Shown in pieces: positions 55,320-64,000 of a stretch of DNA of 64,000 bases (its first letter is position 1; each line of letters starts with the position of its first letter). The stretch is from contig NC_073307.1 in the NCBI RefSeq assembly GCF_027595985.1, positions 43,502,594-43,566,593 of the forward strand, written 5' to 3'. The translations under genes and the position numbers were made by a program. Source of the stretch: Sorex araneus. Its lineage: Eukaryota; Chordata; Mammalia; Eulipotyphla; Soricidae. The notes under the pieces are model-generated. The model ran no database searches. It saw nothing but the letters and a program-made list of their open reading frames with translations, and was not told the origin of the DNA.

Positions 55320-55710
55320 TCTTTGCCATCAAACCAAGTGATTCTATGATCTTGCCAATTACTGCTGCTTATGTGGTTTCTCTATGGGCCAATGGCAGTC
55401 TTTGGTGGAGGCAGACCCAGCAAATGTACTGAGTTTGTGGTTGGCTTCAGGAGACAGCTCAGAGGGTTCTTGTGAGCAAGGAGATTCTGGGCTTGCTTTT
55501 CTCAGCGAACACACTTTCCCCAGTAAAGGACTGCACAGCTGCTGTTTGTTCCTGGACCCCACAGGCATGCAGGCATCCTGAGTTTCTCGTGTACCAGTGG
55601 ATCTGAAACAGATTCGCTGCTAAAGGATCTGAAGCAAGTCATCCAACTTTACGGAAAAGGGGAGTCTTTGGAAAAGGATGCCTTTCTAGCTCTTAGACCG
55701 CAATGTAAGG
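55320..55710. other. Single-copy stretch
   Basis: No recognised feature; slightly GC-richer than its surroundings. Confidence 0.3.
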
Positions 55711-55714
55711 CCAA

Positions 55715-55850
55715 AGAAAGAGCTTGATGGGCTTAACACATGCTCTGTGTGCAAGAGCCTTGGTTTGATCCCAGGAATCTCATTGTGCCATCACTGAGTA
55801 CAGAGCCAAAGCTTGTCCCTGAATCCAGGTGTAAACTACTCGCCACAAAT
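55715..55850 (+). mobile_element. SINE, diverged
   Basis: AAGAGCTTGATGGGC head, TTGGTTTGATCCCAGG B box and an A-rich end. Confidence 0.6.
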
Positions 55851-56052
55851 AAATAAAGAAACTATGGTGCAGTGGGTGTGCATGCTTATGCATAGATGCA
55901 CACAGATGCTATATACATGCTATGGAAGGTTACATTTATGTTACATTATCTAGGGAACACTTACTGGGCTGCCTCCATCCAATTCTACTTCCCTAACCAA
56001 CAGTGTGAGGTCCGTTTGATGGACTGGGCTTTTGCAAAGATTCAAGATTCCA

Positions 56053-56212
56053 CATCAGAGAGCGAGTACAGGGAAATTGGGTACTTGCCTTGCATCGAGC
56101 TATTCCTGGTTCCATCCCCTGCACCACATGGTCACCTGAGCACCACTGGATTGAGTCCTGAGCATAGAAAAGGAATAGCTCTAAGCACTGTTGAGTATGG
56201 CTCAAACCACTG
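56053..56212 (+). mobile_element. SINE, type A
   Basis: CAGAGAGCGAGTACAGG head, TTGCCTTGCATCGAGC and GAGCACCACTGGATTGAG. Confidence 0.75.
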
Positions 56213-56439
56213 ACCTTTCCAATGGAATAAACTGCAGTTTTTATATATATATATATATCTTTAAAGTATCACTTCCTGCCTTGTGATCTCATGATTCAGC
56301 AGCAAAAGGTAATAGAAACAAACTCTAAGGTCAAAGACAAACGACTTGCTTATGTAAGCTCATGGATAGGAGTAGAGGCTTTGTTCAACTCAATATGAGG
56401 GCGCTAGGGAGAGGAAATGTGGAGATCCGTAACTGTCGC

Positions 56440-56590
56440 TTTTTTATTGTTTTGGGCACCACATCTGGCAGTGCTTTGGGGTCACTCCTACTGGTGCTCA
56501 TTGGAGCATGCAGTGCCAGCCAGAGACTGACTGAGCCCAGGGCTCCTGCATACAGAGCATGCTCGGCATTGCTCTATTACATCCAGATCA
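56440..56590 (-). mobile_element. SINE, diverged
   Basis: TTTTGGGCACCACATCTGG and a degraded antisense head. Confidence 0.6.
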
Positions 56591-56599
56591 TCCAAGTTC

Positions 56600-58135
56600 A
56601 GGGCCGTCTGACTCCCTTGCTCTGGGGGCCAGTCTAGCACTCTGGAAGCCAAAACTAGTTGATGCTAATACAAAGCAATGTTAGTCTATGGCATGGAAGT
56701 GATTCCCTTCGGGAAGGACAACCTCACCCCACCTCCCTGTGCAAAAGAGTGTTACGTGTCGTCCACTTGCTTGTTTATTTCAACATTCCTTACTTCATAA
56801 AAAAAAAAAAGTATGTTTTGACTTCTCCTTGGGACCCACTGCTTGGTTCATTTAATCAAATTAAAAAAAAAATCCACAAAACTTTAACATATGTTCATTT
56901 TCTCCTTTATTAAATTTTATTTTACTTTTTTTGGGGGGACAGCCTCAAGTGTTTCAGGATGTGACAGTGGCTGAGTCCCCTGGGGGATCTGCAGTGACGG
57001 GAGTATAACCCACATAGGGGGGAGGCCGATTTTGAGGTCAGACATGTGAGCACTCGGACAGGTAGCAGGCGGCCGCTGCCGAGAGAGATTTGGGGTTCAG
57101 CCCTGTGGAGCCGATGGTCTGTTTGTAAATGGTTGCTGGGAGAATCCCAGGCCTTCATTGTCCCGGTTTCAAACCCGGGTCTCCCCTTCCACTTACCGTT
57201 GCGGGATGCTCCATTTGTTTTGACCAGACCTGGCAAAGTCAATTGTTTTAAAGTTATTGTTGGATAAGTAAACACAGGGCAGGCAGTGATCTGGAATCAG
57301 GGACATCGAGTAGTCCGGTGGACAAAGAACATTTCGCCCTGGGAGAGATGGCTGGTTTCTGAGCATTTTGCTGCATCTGCTACTTACAGGGAAGTCTTGA
57401 TTTCTTGTTTGTGTTGGGGTCAGACCTGGGGCTGCTAGACTATTCTCTCTGGCCCCTGCCTGGTGAAATTTTAAAGAGCTGGAAACATTTTATCCATGTA
57501 GTTTGTTTGACTGATGTGTCCTAGAAACTGTTGAGTATTGATTTCTTTCATACTGAAATCTCCGACTTCCCTGTTTGTAGCCATTCAGGACATTGCTATC
57601 TTGCTTCAACCTGGGCACATTTTCACCCAAGGGTGTTCCCCACCTCCCCTTGCCATGGGCAGTTAATTGGAGTATGGGGCCCTCATTTTTGACAAGGGGG
57701 AATTTATACTCACATTTTTACTGAGTATGATCAGATTGCTAAAGGACCCAAGGCAGGATACTCCTTCATACCATACCTCAATCGAGGAACCCAAGAAATT
57801 CAGGTACCTTTGTTGCGCTATGGTACATGCTTCTTATGTGTGTAAAGGTTGAAATTGTGTCACAATTTTAAGGTATTTTTCTGAAGGTATTTGATATGTT
57901 ATCTGTGGCTATGGTTAGGCAGGGAGTTGATCTATTTTTCCAGGGCTTCCGTTTTGTCGAACACTTGCTATAACCCTTCGCAAATCAGTTTGGAGATAGT
58001 GGAGGGGTGTCTTGGTTTTGTGGGGCGTGTGTGTTTTAGAGCGGCAGTTCTCCACCATGGTTGCATGCTAGCGTTTTTTTCCTGGGAACTTTAAAAATGT
58101 TGATGCCTGCTTCTCATCCCCAGGTTTTTATTTTA
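56600..58135. other. Mostly single-copy stretch
   Basis: Possible heavily diverged SINE material at about 56925-57200 and 57398-57455 (CAGACCTGGGGCTGC, CTCTCTGGCCCC). No gene recognised. Confidence 0.3.
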
Positions 58136-58140
58136 ACTAA

Positions 58141-58308
58141 TCTACTGAGAGTATCCCACCCACACAGCAGCGACTGGCAAGCTCCCCATGGCATATTAGA
58201 TATGCCAAAGACAGTAACAACAAGTCTCACAATGGAGACGTTACTGGTGCCTGCTTGAGAAAATCGATGAACTACAATTAATGGGCCACAGTGCTACAGT
58301 GCTACAGT
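58141..58308 (+). mobile_element. SINE, type B, 5'-truncated
   Basis: CTACTGAGAGTATCCCACCC to ACAGTGCTACAGTGCTACAG. Confidence 0.88.
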
Positions 58309-58309
58309 C

Positions 58310-58485
58310 TTTTTTGGTGGGGGGGAGGGTGGTGGCGGCGGGCGCCATACCTGGAACTGCTCAGGGCTGACTTCCGGTTCTGCACTAAAGGATCACTCCT
58401 AGGAGGACTCAGGGGATCATATGGGGTACCTGAGATTGAACCTGGACTGGCTGCTTGCAAGTAAAGTACTATCTCCCTAGCCCTG
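58310..58485 (-). mobile_element. SINE, type A
   Basis: CGCCATACCTGGAACTGC, GAGATTGAACCTGG and CTATCTCCCTAGCCC; its tail side abuts the type B tail. Confidence 0.8.
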
Positions 58486-58510
58486 ATTTCTATTTGTATG
58501 TGAGACATCA

Positions 58511-58650
58511 TTTTCTTTCTTTTCTTTTCTTTTCTTTTCTTTTCTTTTCTTTTCTTTTCTTTTCTTTTCTTTTCTTTTCTTTTCTTTTCTTTTCTTTTCT
58601 TTTCTTTTCTTTTCTTTTCTTTTCTCTTCTTTTCTTTTCTTTCCTTTTTC
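58511..58650. repeat. (TTTTC)n microsatellite
   Basis: About 25 nearly perfect pentamers. A lysine/glutamate-rich open frame across it is an artefact. It is probably the expanded tail of the antisense SINE at 58690-58838. Confidence 0.95.
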
Positions 58651-58689
58651 TTACCTTTTCTTCTTTTTTGAGAGGGTGGGGTGGGGGAG

Positions 58690-58838
58690 AGAGGGTAACG
58701 TCCAGCTGTGCTCACTCCTAGGTCTGTGTTCAGGATCACTCCTGGCAGTGCTCAATGCAGCATGTGGGTGCCAGGGATCAAACCTGGGTTGGCCACATGC
58801 AAAGCAGTGCCCTATTTGCTGCACTATTACTCCGACCT
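58690..58838 (-). mobile_element. SINE, type A
   Basis: AACGTCCAGCTGTGCTC, GGGATCAAACCTGGG and ACTATTACTCCGACC. Confidence 0.8.
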
Positions 58839-59191
58839 TATTTTCTTTTTAAAGTTTTCTTCTGTGAGTAGAGATCCTATGCGAAGGTGGACATCTTTCC
58901 CAATCTAGAAAATTCATCGTTCCAACAATAATGTATTGCCTAGAGATATTGTCCAGTTATTTTGTACTGTACAGGTCATGATCTCTAGACAAATCCTGGC
59001 ACACTGTGACTCAAGCCTAGAAGATACTCTCCTTCTTTCACTGTCACTGAATTTATGCTGTATTTTATTTCAACTCTTTTTGGTTTCGACCATGTACTAA
59101 GTTTGGAGACTGTAATTTATTCTTGGTTAACATTGCTAGGTCCCAGGGAGTCATTTTCTAAAATTTGGCAGTGGTCAAACCAGTTTTGTGG

Positions 59192-59362
59192 CAATGTTTT
59201 TGTTTTGTTTTAGGGTCACACCCAGCAGTGCTCAATACTTACTCCTGGTTCTGCACTCAGGGATCACTTCTGGTAGGACTCACGGGACCATAAGAGGCAC
59301 AGGAGACTGAACCTGAGTCAGTACAAAGTAAGTGTCCTATGAGCTGACTATTACTCTGGCCC
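59192..59362 (-). mobile_element. SINE, type A
   Basis: TTAGGGTCACACCCAGC to CTATTACTCTGGCCC. Confidence 0.85.
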
Positions 59363-59609
59363 AAGTTCTGTGACAGTTGTACATATCTAATTAAATAATT
59401 CTTTGGATTTTTCTCAAGAATAACTCATGAAAGATGTGACATTAGTAATGCCAGGTATAAGAACTTCATTTACTATGATCAGAGGTGGCCTAAACTCTAA
59501 GCCAGTGAAAGGATCATAACTTAGAACTTAGTTCAAGATGGAACACCCTAACATCTATCCAAACTAAACAAGGAATTGGATTAAGTGTATGGAGATTTGG
59601 ATCATATCA

Positions 59610-59735
59610 GGCTATGCTTTGCTCAGGACTTACAACCTTTCAGTGCTTAGGGACTATATGTGATGCTGGGATGGAGTTGCGGTTGTCAGCATTCAAGGAA
59701 ATTGCCTTAACCCCTGTACTACCTCTTCAGACCCT
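59610..59735 (-). mobile_element. SINE, diverged
   Basis: GATGCTGGGATGGAGTTGC and ACTACCTCTTCAGACC. Confidence 0.6.
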
Positions 59736-59760
59736 AATGTTTTGGCACTTTAATAATGAA

Positions 59761-60015
59761 GCACTGTGGCACTGTAGCACTGTCCTCCCATTGTTCATCG
59801 ATTTGCTCGAGCGGGCACCAATAATGTCTCCATTGTGAGACTTGTTGTTACTGTTTTTGGCATATCAAATATGCCATGGGTAGCTTGCCAGGCTCTGCTG
59901 TGTGGACGGGATACTCTCGGTAGCTTGCCGGGCTCTCCGAGAGGGATGGAGGAATTGAACCTGAGTTCGCCACGTGCAAGGCAAACACCCTTCCCGCTGT
60001 GCTATTGCTCCAGTC
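59761..60015 (-). mobile_element. SINE, type B, complete
   Basis: Perfect 13-bp duplication CTTTAATAATGAA (59748-59760, 60016-60028). The 255-bp element has the full head, an intact B box and a tail of ACAGTGCCACAGTGC-type repeats with no poly(A). Confidence 0.95.
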
Positions 60016-60157
60016 CTTTAATAATGAAAGTCAAGGAAAAATTGATTTTGGACTTTCAGCACCTTTAGACTGTAATGTCTTCAGATTCACCTGATAAATA
60101 GGACTTTAGATTGCTCTTTGAGATCTGTTAATGGCAATTTGAAATCATATTTCTTTT

Positions 60158-60335
60158 TTTTTTTTGCTTTTTTTGGGGGGGTCATGCCTGGCGATGCACA
60201 GGGGTTACTCCTGGCTTTGTACTCAGGAATTATCCCTGGCGGTGCTAGGGGACCATATGGGATGCTGGGATTCGAACCCAGGTCGGCAGAGTGCAAGGCA
60301 AATGCCCTACCCGCTGCGCTATTGCTCCAGCCCCC
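60158..60335 (-). mobile_element. SINE, type A, young
   Basis: Perfect 18-bp duplication TGAAATCATATTTCTTTT (60140-60157, 60336-60353). Near-consensus. Confidence 0.95.
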
Positions 60336-60364
60336 TGAAATCATATTTCTTTTACAAAAATTAA

Positions 60365-60860
60365 TTGAGATTTCTATGGTTTATAATACTATTAATAAAG
60401 TTTTCTCATGGACATAATTTCAACAATATACCCATCACAAGTGTATTCATATCTTTCCTGAAAGGACCCAATACCCTTCCATCTCATCCATCCAAACTCA
60501 ATTGTGTGTATCAGTTCTCCCATTATGTTTCCTTTGGACCTTTGTTGCTACCTTGCTATGTAACTTTAAGTCCCACATCTAAGAGAAATCATTTTGTATC
60601 TGTCCCTTTCTTTCTGACTTACTTCATTCAGCATGGTATCCTCTAGTTTTATCCATGTTGCTTAAAATTGCATAATTTTGTTCTTTCTTAGAGCTGCATA
60701 GTATTTGATTATCTATATATACATTTATATACATATTATAAATTTATATACATACATAAATTTATATACACATATACATTTATATATATTCACAGTATTT
60801 GAATCCATCCATCTGAAGTTAAACATTTGGGTTGTTTCCATATCTTGTTTCCGTGTTATT
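60365..60860 (-). mobile_element. Old L1 3' region, antisense
   Basis: TTCATTCAGCATGGTATCC, TTTTATCCATGTTGC, GAGCTGCATAGTATTTG and GGGTTGTTTCCATATCTTG match the complement of old L1 ends. Contains an AT-rich TATACA repeat at 60710-60795. Confidence 0.7.
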
Positions 60861-60869
60861 TTTTCTTGA

Positions 60870-61315
60870 ACTCAATGTCTTTGTTGTCGTTATGAACTTC
60901 TAAGAAACTGTGTTGGATTATAAGACTGCTCAGGAATTGGGAAGGGAAATTTTCTAATTCAGTCGAAAGTGAACTTGACCTTTGTCTACCTAATATATTA
61001 CTCTGATGTATTCATGAGTCCTCTGTAGCAAAGTCAGAATTATCCAGTTATAGATCTTGGCATGCTCCAAAGGAAAAGACATGGGTCGTGAAGAACCACT
61101 CAGAGTGGGGAGCATGAAACTGTTATCTAAAGATCACTGGGTTCCTTCAAAAATGGTGCCCCAGACTTATAATTAATAGAGAATATGTTTGGGGAAACAT
61201 TTCTGATGTTTTCTTCTATTTGAAGGACAGTTTCTCCGTCACTTCATTTATCAAACCTATGAGTTCAGAAGACAGTAGGCAGAAAGAGCACAGACTCTTC
61301 AGAACTTCCCTTTTG
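60870..61315. other. Single-copy stretch
   Basis: No recognised feature. Confidence 0.3.
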
Positions 61316-61317
61316 TT

Positions 61318-61491
61318 TCTTGGAGGGCATGGGGTTTTTTCCCATACCTAGAGGTGCTAAGGGCATACTCCTGCCACTGCTCAGGGATCTCTCCTATAGG
61401 GCTTGGAGACCATATGGCATGCCTGGAACTGAACCCGGATTGGCTGTGTGTGAGGTAAATGCCCTATATGCTATACTATGGCTTTAGTCCA
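61318..61491 (-). mobile_element. SINE, diverged
   Basis: TTTCCCATACCTAGAGG, GGAACTGAACCCGG and ACTATGGCTTTAGTCC. Confidence 0.7.
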
Positions 61492-61703
61492 GAATTTCCC
61501 TTTGTTTTGAAAGGAAGCTGCTCCCAAAGAGAAGATGTGTCCACCTCCTCTGCAAATAGGGGTCTGCCTTTTTTGGTGGGGGGAGGGAATTTTCAATGCT
61601 GGTTCTAAAATCAGAAGCTTGTATGTCCACAGATACAAGTCCCATTTTCCACCATCAGTGTTTTTTTTTTCTCTAATAAAGGTAATACTTGGGGCTAACA
61701 TCA

Positions 61704-61820
61704 ATTTTTGGGTGTGGTGGGCTTACTCCTGGCAGGGCTTGGGATATACATATGGTGCCAGGGATTGAACCTAGGTTATCTGCATGTAAGGCAAATGCCC
61801 TACCAATTGCACTGTCAGGC
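61704..61820 (-). mobile_element. SINE with internal deletion
   Basis: TTTTTGGGTGTGGTGGGC to CACTGTCAGGCCCC, flanked by CTAACATCAATTTTT and CTAACATCTATTTTT. Confidence 0.75.
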
Positions 61821-61838
61821 CCCTAACATCTATTTTTT

Positions 61839-61875
<37 letters not shown>

Positions 61876-62742
61876 AATTTTATTGAATCACCATGTGGAG
61901 GGTTACATAGTTCTCAGGATTATGTCGGTTATACAATTCTCAAACACCCTTCCCTTCACCAGTGCCCATCTCCCATCACCAACCCCCCCAGTATACCTGC
62001 CACCCCCTCCCACCTCCCCAGTCCCCACCCTTGTACATGATAAGTTCCACTTCGTTTATGCCTTATCTCGATTACATTCCATGTTTCAACACACAACTCA
62101 CTACCATTGTTGGGGTTTCCCCCAAAAAAGGAAAGCAGTCCTATTGCCAAGGAGGCATTTGATAGTTCTCCACTGCTAAGAATATAGAGATATTAAGTCC
62201 CGCTGTTTGTTACATAACTTTTCTTTTTCCCCCTTGCCCCGCGCCACCGAGTTCACGCCTGTTTGGTAATCGCCACGCTGCCTGACAAGGGAAAAAAAAA
62301 CCGAAAAGGATGGTTATTTCCCGTCATCGGCAGGCGTGGGGCTCTGGCTTAGTTGATAGACTAGTAGAGTTTCTGCAAGCAGTTTCTGGAACCGAAGGGC
62401 TTGCGCTGGTATCGGCTCCGGCTCGAGATTCCACCAGCGTCCCACTGTTCCATGTACATAATTTTTCCCCTTATATCCCATTCCCACGCCACCAGGTCTG
62501 TTTGCTTAATGGACATCACACTATGTTTGACACCACGCCGCGTTTCTTCCCGAGAAAGAAGGATATTTCTTCTCAGCCGGCGTGGGGATATAGCTTAGTT
62601 CAGTCTAGAGAGATGGCTACCACTTTGATTGCCTTCAATATTTCAGCAACAGACTTACTATTCTTGTTAGGATCTCCCACAAAAGTCCGACCCATTAAAA
62701 AGGGACATATTACATATTGCTGATGCTAAGATGACATTAGGT

Positions 62743-62768
62743 CGCGCGGCCGCGACAGCGGCCGCGCG
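62743..62768. repeat. GC-only hairpin inside the composite element
   Basis: CGCGCGGCCGC, loop GACA, GCGGCCGCGCG: a perfect 11-bp stem. It is absent at the same place in the 47873-48814 relative. Confidence 0.95.
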
Positions 62769-62883
62769 GTTTTGGGTTTCTGTATAAAGTCCAGGAAAAG
62801 TACAACCAGAAATATCACTACAAACTTTTACCCTTTTATGGTGCTCATAAGATGAAGAAGCCTAGAGAGAGGCTCGGCGTCTC

Positions 62884-63789
62884 CATTTTGCGCTCAGGAA
62901 AACCTCGGATCCTGCGCTGTGCTCAGGGGGGAGGTGTGGAGAGAGAGAGAGGTTAAAAGAATTGGGGGATGCCCGGCTCCCACTGTTTCAGCGCACCGTG
63001 GGGTCTCTGGTCCCATGCCGGAATTAGTTCAGTGGGCTGTTTGGAGTCCAAGAGCGCTTCCTTGGGCTCTTCCATCATGCTCGCTCCGCAGCAGGGTCCA
63101 AAGGGAAGCACACGTGGGGGAGGTGGGTTTAAGTATCTATCTGCTGTGGGCGGGGGTCGCCGCCCCCGCCCCCTGGGGCCTCCCGCAAGCGCGCGCGCCT
63201 CCCGTTTCAGCTGGATCGCCGTCACCATTTTGCGCTCAGGAAAACCGCGGATCCTGCGCTGTGCTCAGGGGGGAGGTGTGGAGAGAGAGAGAGGTTAAAA
63301 GAATTGGGGGATGCCCGGCTCCCACTGTTTCAGCGCACCGTGGGGTCTCTGGTCCCATGCCGGAATTAGTTCAGTGGGCTGTTTGGAGTCCAAGAGCGCT
63401 TCCTTGGGCTCTTCCATCATGCTCGCTCCGCAGCAGGGTCCAAAGGGAAGCACACGTGGGGGAGGTGGGTTTAAGTATCTATCTGCTGTGGGCGGGGGTC
63501 GCCGCCCCCGCCCCCTGGGGCCTCCCGCAAGCGCGCGCGCCTCCCGTTTCAGCTGGATCGCCGTCACCATTTTGCGCTCAGGAAAACCGCGGATCCTGCG
63601 CTGTGCTCAGGGGGGAGGTGTGGAGAGAGAGAGAGGTTAAAAGAATTGGGGGATGCCCGGCTCCCACTGTTTCAGCGCACCGTGGGGTCTCTGGTCCCAT
63701 GCCGGAATTAGTTCAGTGGGCTGTTTGGAGTCCAAGAGCGCTTCCTTGGGCTCTTCCATCATGCTCGCTCCGCAGCAGGGTCCAAAGGG
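62884..63789 (-). repeat. 342-bp tandem monomers (2.65 copies)
   Basis: The units are almost identical (one clear difference: CCTCGG at about 62909 versus CCGCGG in the others). Each carries GC-box-rich sequence, a CACGTG E-box and GCAAAATGG on the sense strand, resembling a YY1 site. The third unit lacks the 120-base GC-rich part. Confidence 0.97.
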
Positions 63790-63807
63790 CCATCTATTTT
63801 TTAATTT

Positions 63808-64000
63808 AATTTAAATTAAACTCAAGAAGAAAAAGAAGTATTATTTGGGGCTCCTCTCAGACTTCAATGGAGTGCATTACTAATTTTAATGTAAGATATA
63901 TTTTATGTACAAATAGCTCTTATTCAAAATGACAAAATCATGTTCCAAACAAATCTCATCTCTGAAATTAACCCCATAACCTGGGTGTCTACATATACTC
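63808..64000. other. AT-rich right edge
   Basis: Single-copy-looking sequence after the composite element. No feature recognised. Confidence 0.3.

Larger units (their letters stand above)
61844..63790 (-). mobile_element. Composite non-autonomous retrotransposon with 342-bp 5' monomers
   Basis: Bounded by a perfect 17-bp duplication CATCTATTTTTTAATTT (61827-61843, 63791-63807). On the minus strand it starts at 63790 with an extra G then CCCTTTGGACCC, followed by 342-bp units at 63789-63448 and 63447-63106 and a partial unit 63105-62884. Then comes a body of about 1 kb (62883-61900) with an internal duplication and a GC hairpin, and an L1-like 3' tail with poly(A) (T-run 61844-61872). The insertion site fits L1 endonuclease (TT|AAATT on the nicked strand). 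It encodes no reverse transcriptase, so mobilisation by L1 is inferred. It could be an internally deleted L1 (5' UTR fused to 3' UTR) or a separate L1-parasite family. Confidence 0.88.

Noticed and set aside
57090-57200. CCCGGTTTCAAACCCGGG near-palindrome considered as a tRNA T-arm
   Set aside because: No acceptor or anticodon stems around it; more likely a diverged antisense SINE head.
58302-58739. Lys/Glu-rich 145-codon frame
   Set aside because: Translation of the TTTTC microsatellite flanked by SINEs.
62919-63809. 296-codon repetitive open frame
   Set aside because: Produced by a 342-bp tandem unit divisible by three, antisense to the retroelement. No start context or domain.
1-64000. 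Bacterial-type systems, CRISPR arrays, operons or phage genes
   Set aside because: No direct-repeat/spacer arrays, no dense coding, and spliced vertebrate gene structure throughout.

Overview
This window looks like a piece of a mammalian genome, most likely from a shrew (Soricidae, probably Sorex). The evidence is (1) one vertebrate gene with five exons and canonical GT-AG introns, and (2) dozens of copies of a tRNA-derived SINE whose sequence matches, from memory, the SOR family of Sorex. The species call is an inference. No bacterial, phage or CRISPR features were seen.

Layout. Bases 1-6150 are AT-rich intergenic DNA with diverged SINEs, a truncated retroelement, an ancient LINE remnant and an L1 3' end. 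Bases about 6240-7720 are a CpG island containing the promoter, 5' UTR and first exon of CDO1 (cysteine dioxygenase type 1). CDO1 runs on the plus strand with coding exons at 6981-7150, 10398-10475, 12350-12504, 19159-19328 and 20659-20688. They join in frame to 200 codons, and all the iron-binding and catalytic residues I know for the family are present. The 3' UTR probably ends just after an AATAAA at 21476, and a SINE begins about 60 bases later. From about 21.5 kb to the end (42 kb) I find no convincing gene. This part is a layered deposit of SOR SINEs, L1 3' ends, simple repeats and unrecognised single-copy DNA. It would fit the gene-poor interval I remember downstream of CDO1 in other mammals, but nothing in the window proves synteny.

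Mobile DNA. The SINEs share a tRNA-like head with A and B boxes but fall into three body types. Type A has the common body ending in an A-rich tail. Type B has a different body ending in short ACAGTG-like repeats instead of poly(A). Type C is type B with an extra block of about 85 bases. Several are nested inside one another with clear target-site duplications. L1 3' ends occur in both orientations.

The most interesting object is a complete 1.95-kb insertion at 61844-63790, bounded by a perfect 17-bp duplication. On its sense (minus) strand it starts with 2.65 nearly identical copies of a 342-bp GC-rich monomer, continues through a body of about 1 kb carrying an internal duplication and a GC-rich hairpin, and ends in an L1-like tail with poly(A). 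It encodes no reverse transcriptase. A second, shorter TSD-bounded relative lies at 47873-48814, and truncated relatives lie at 1582-1855 and about 21976-22168. Together they look like a non-autonomous, L1-dependent retrotransposon family. Another notable feature is a near-perfect 149-bp segment in CDO1 intron 3 that has been copied into a GT/GC dinucleotide tract 672 bases upstream.
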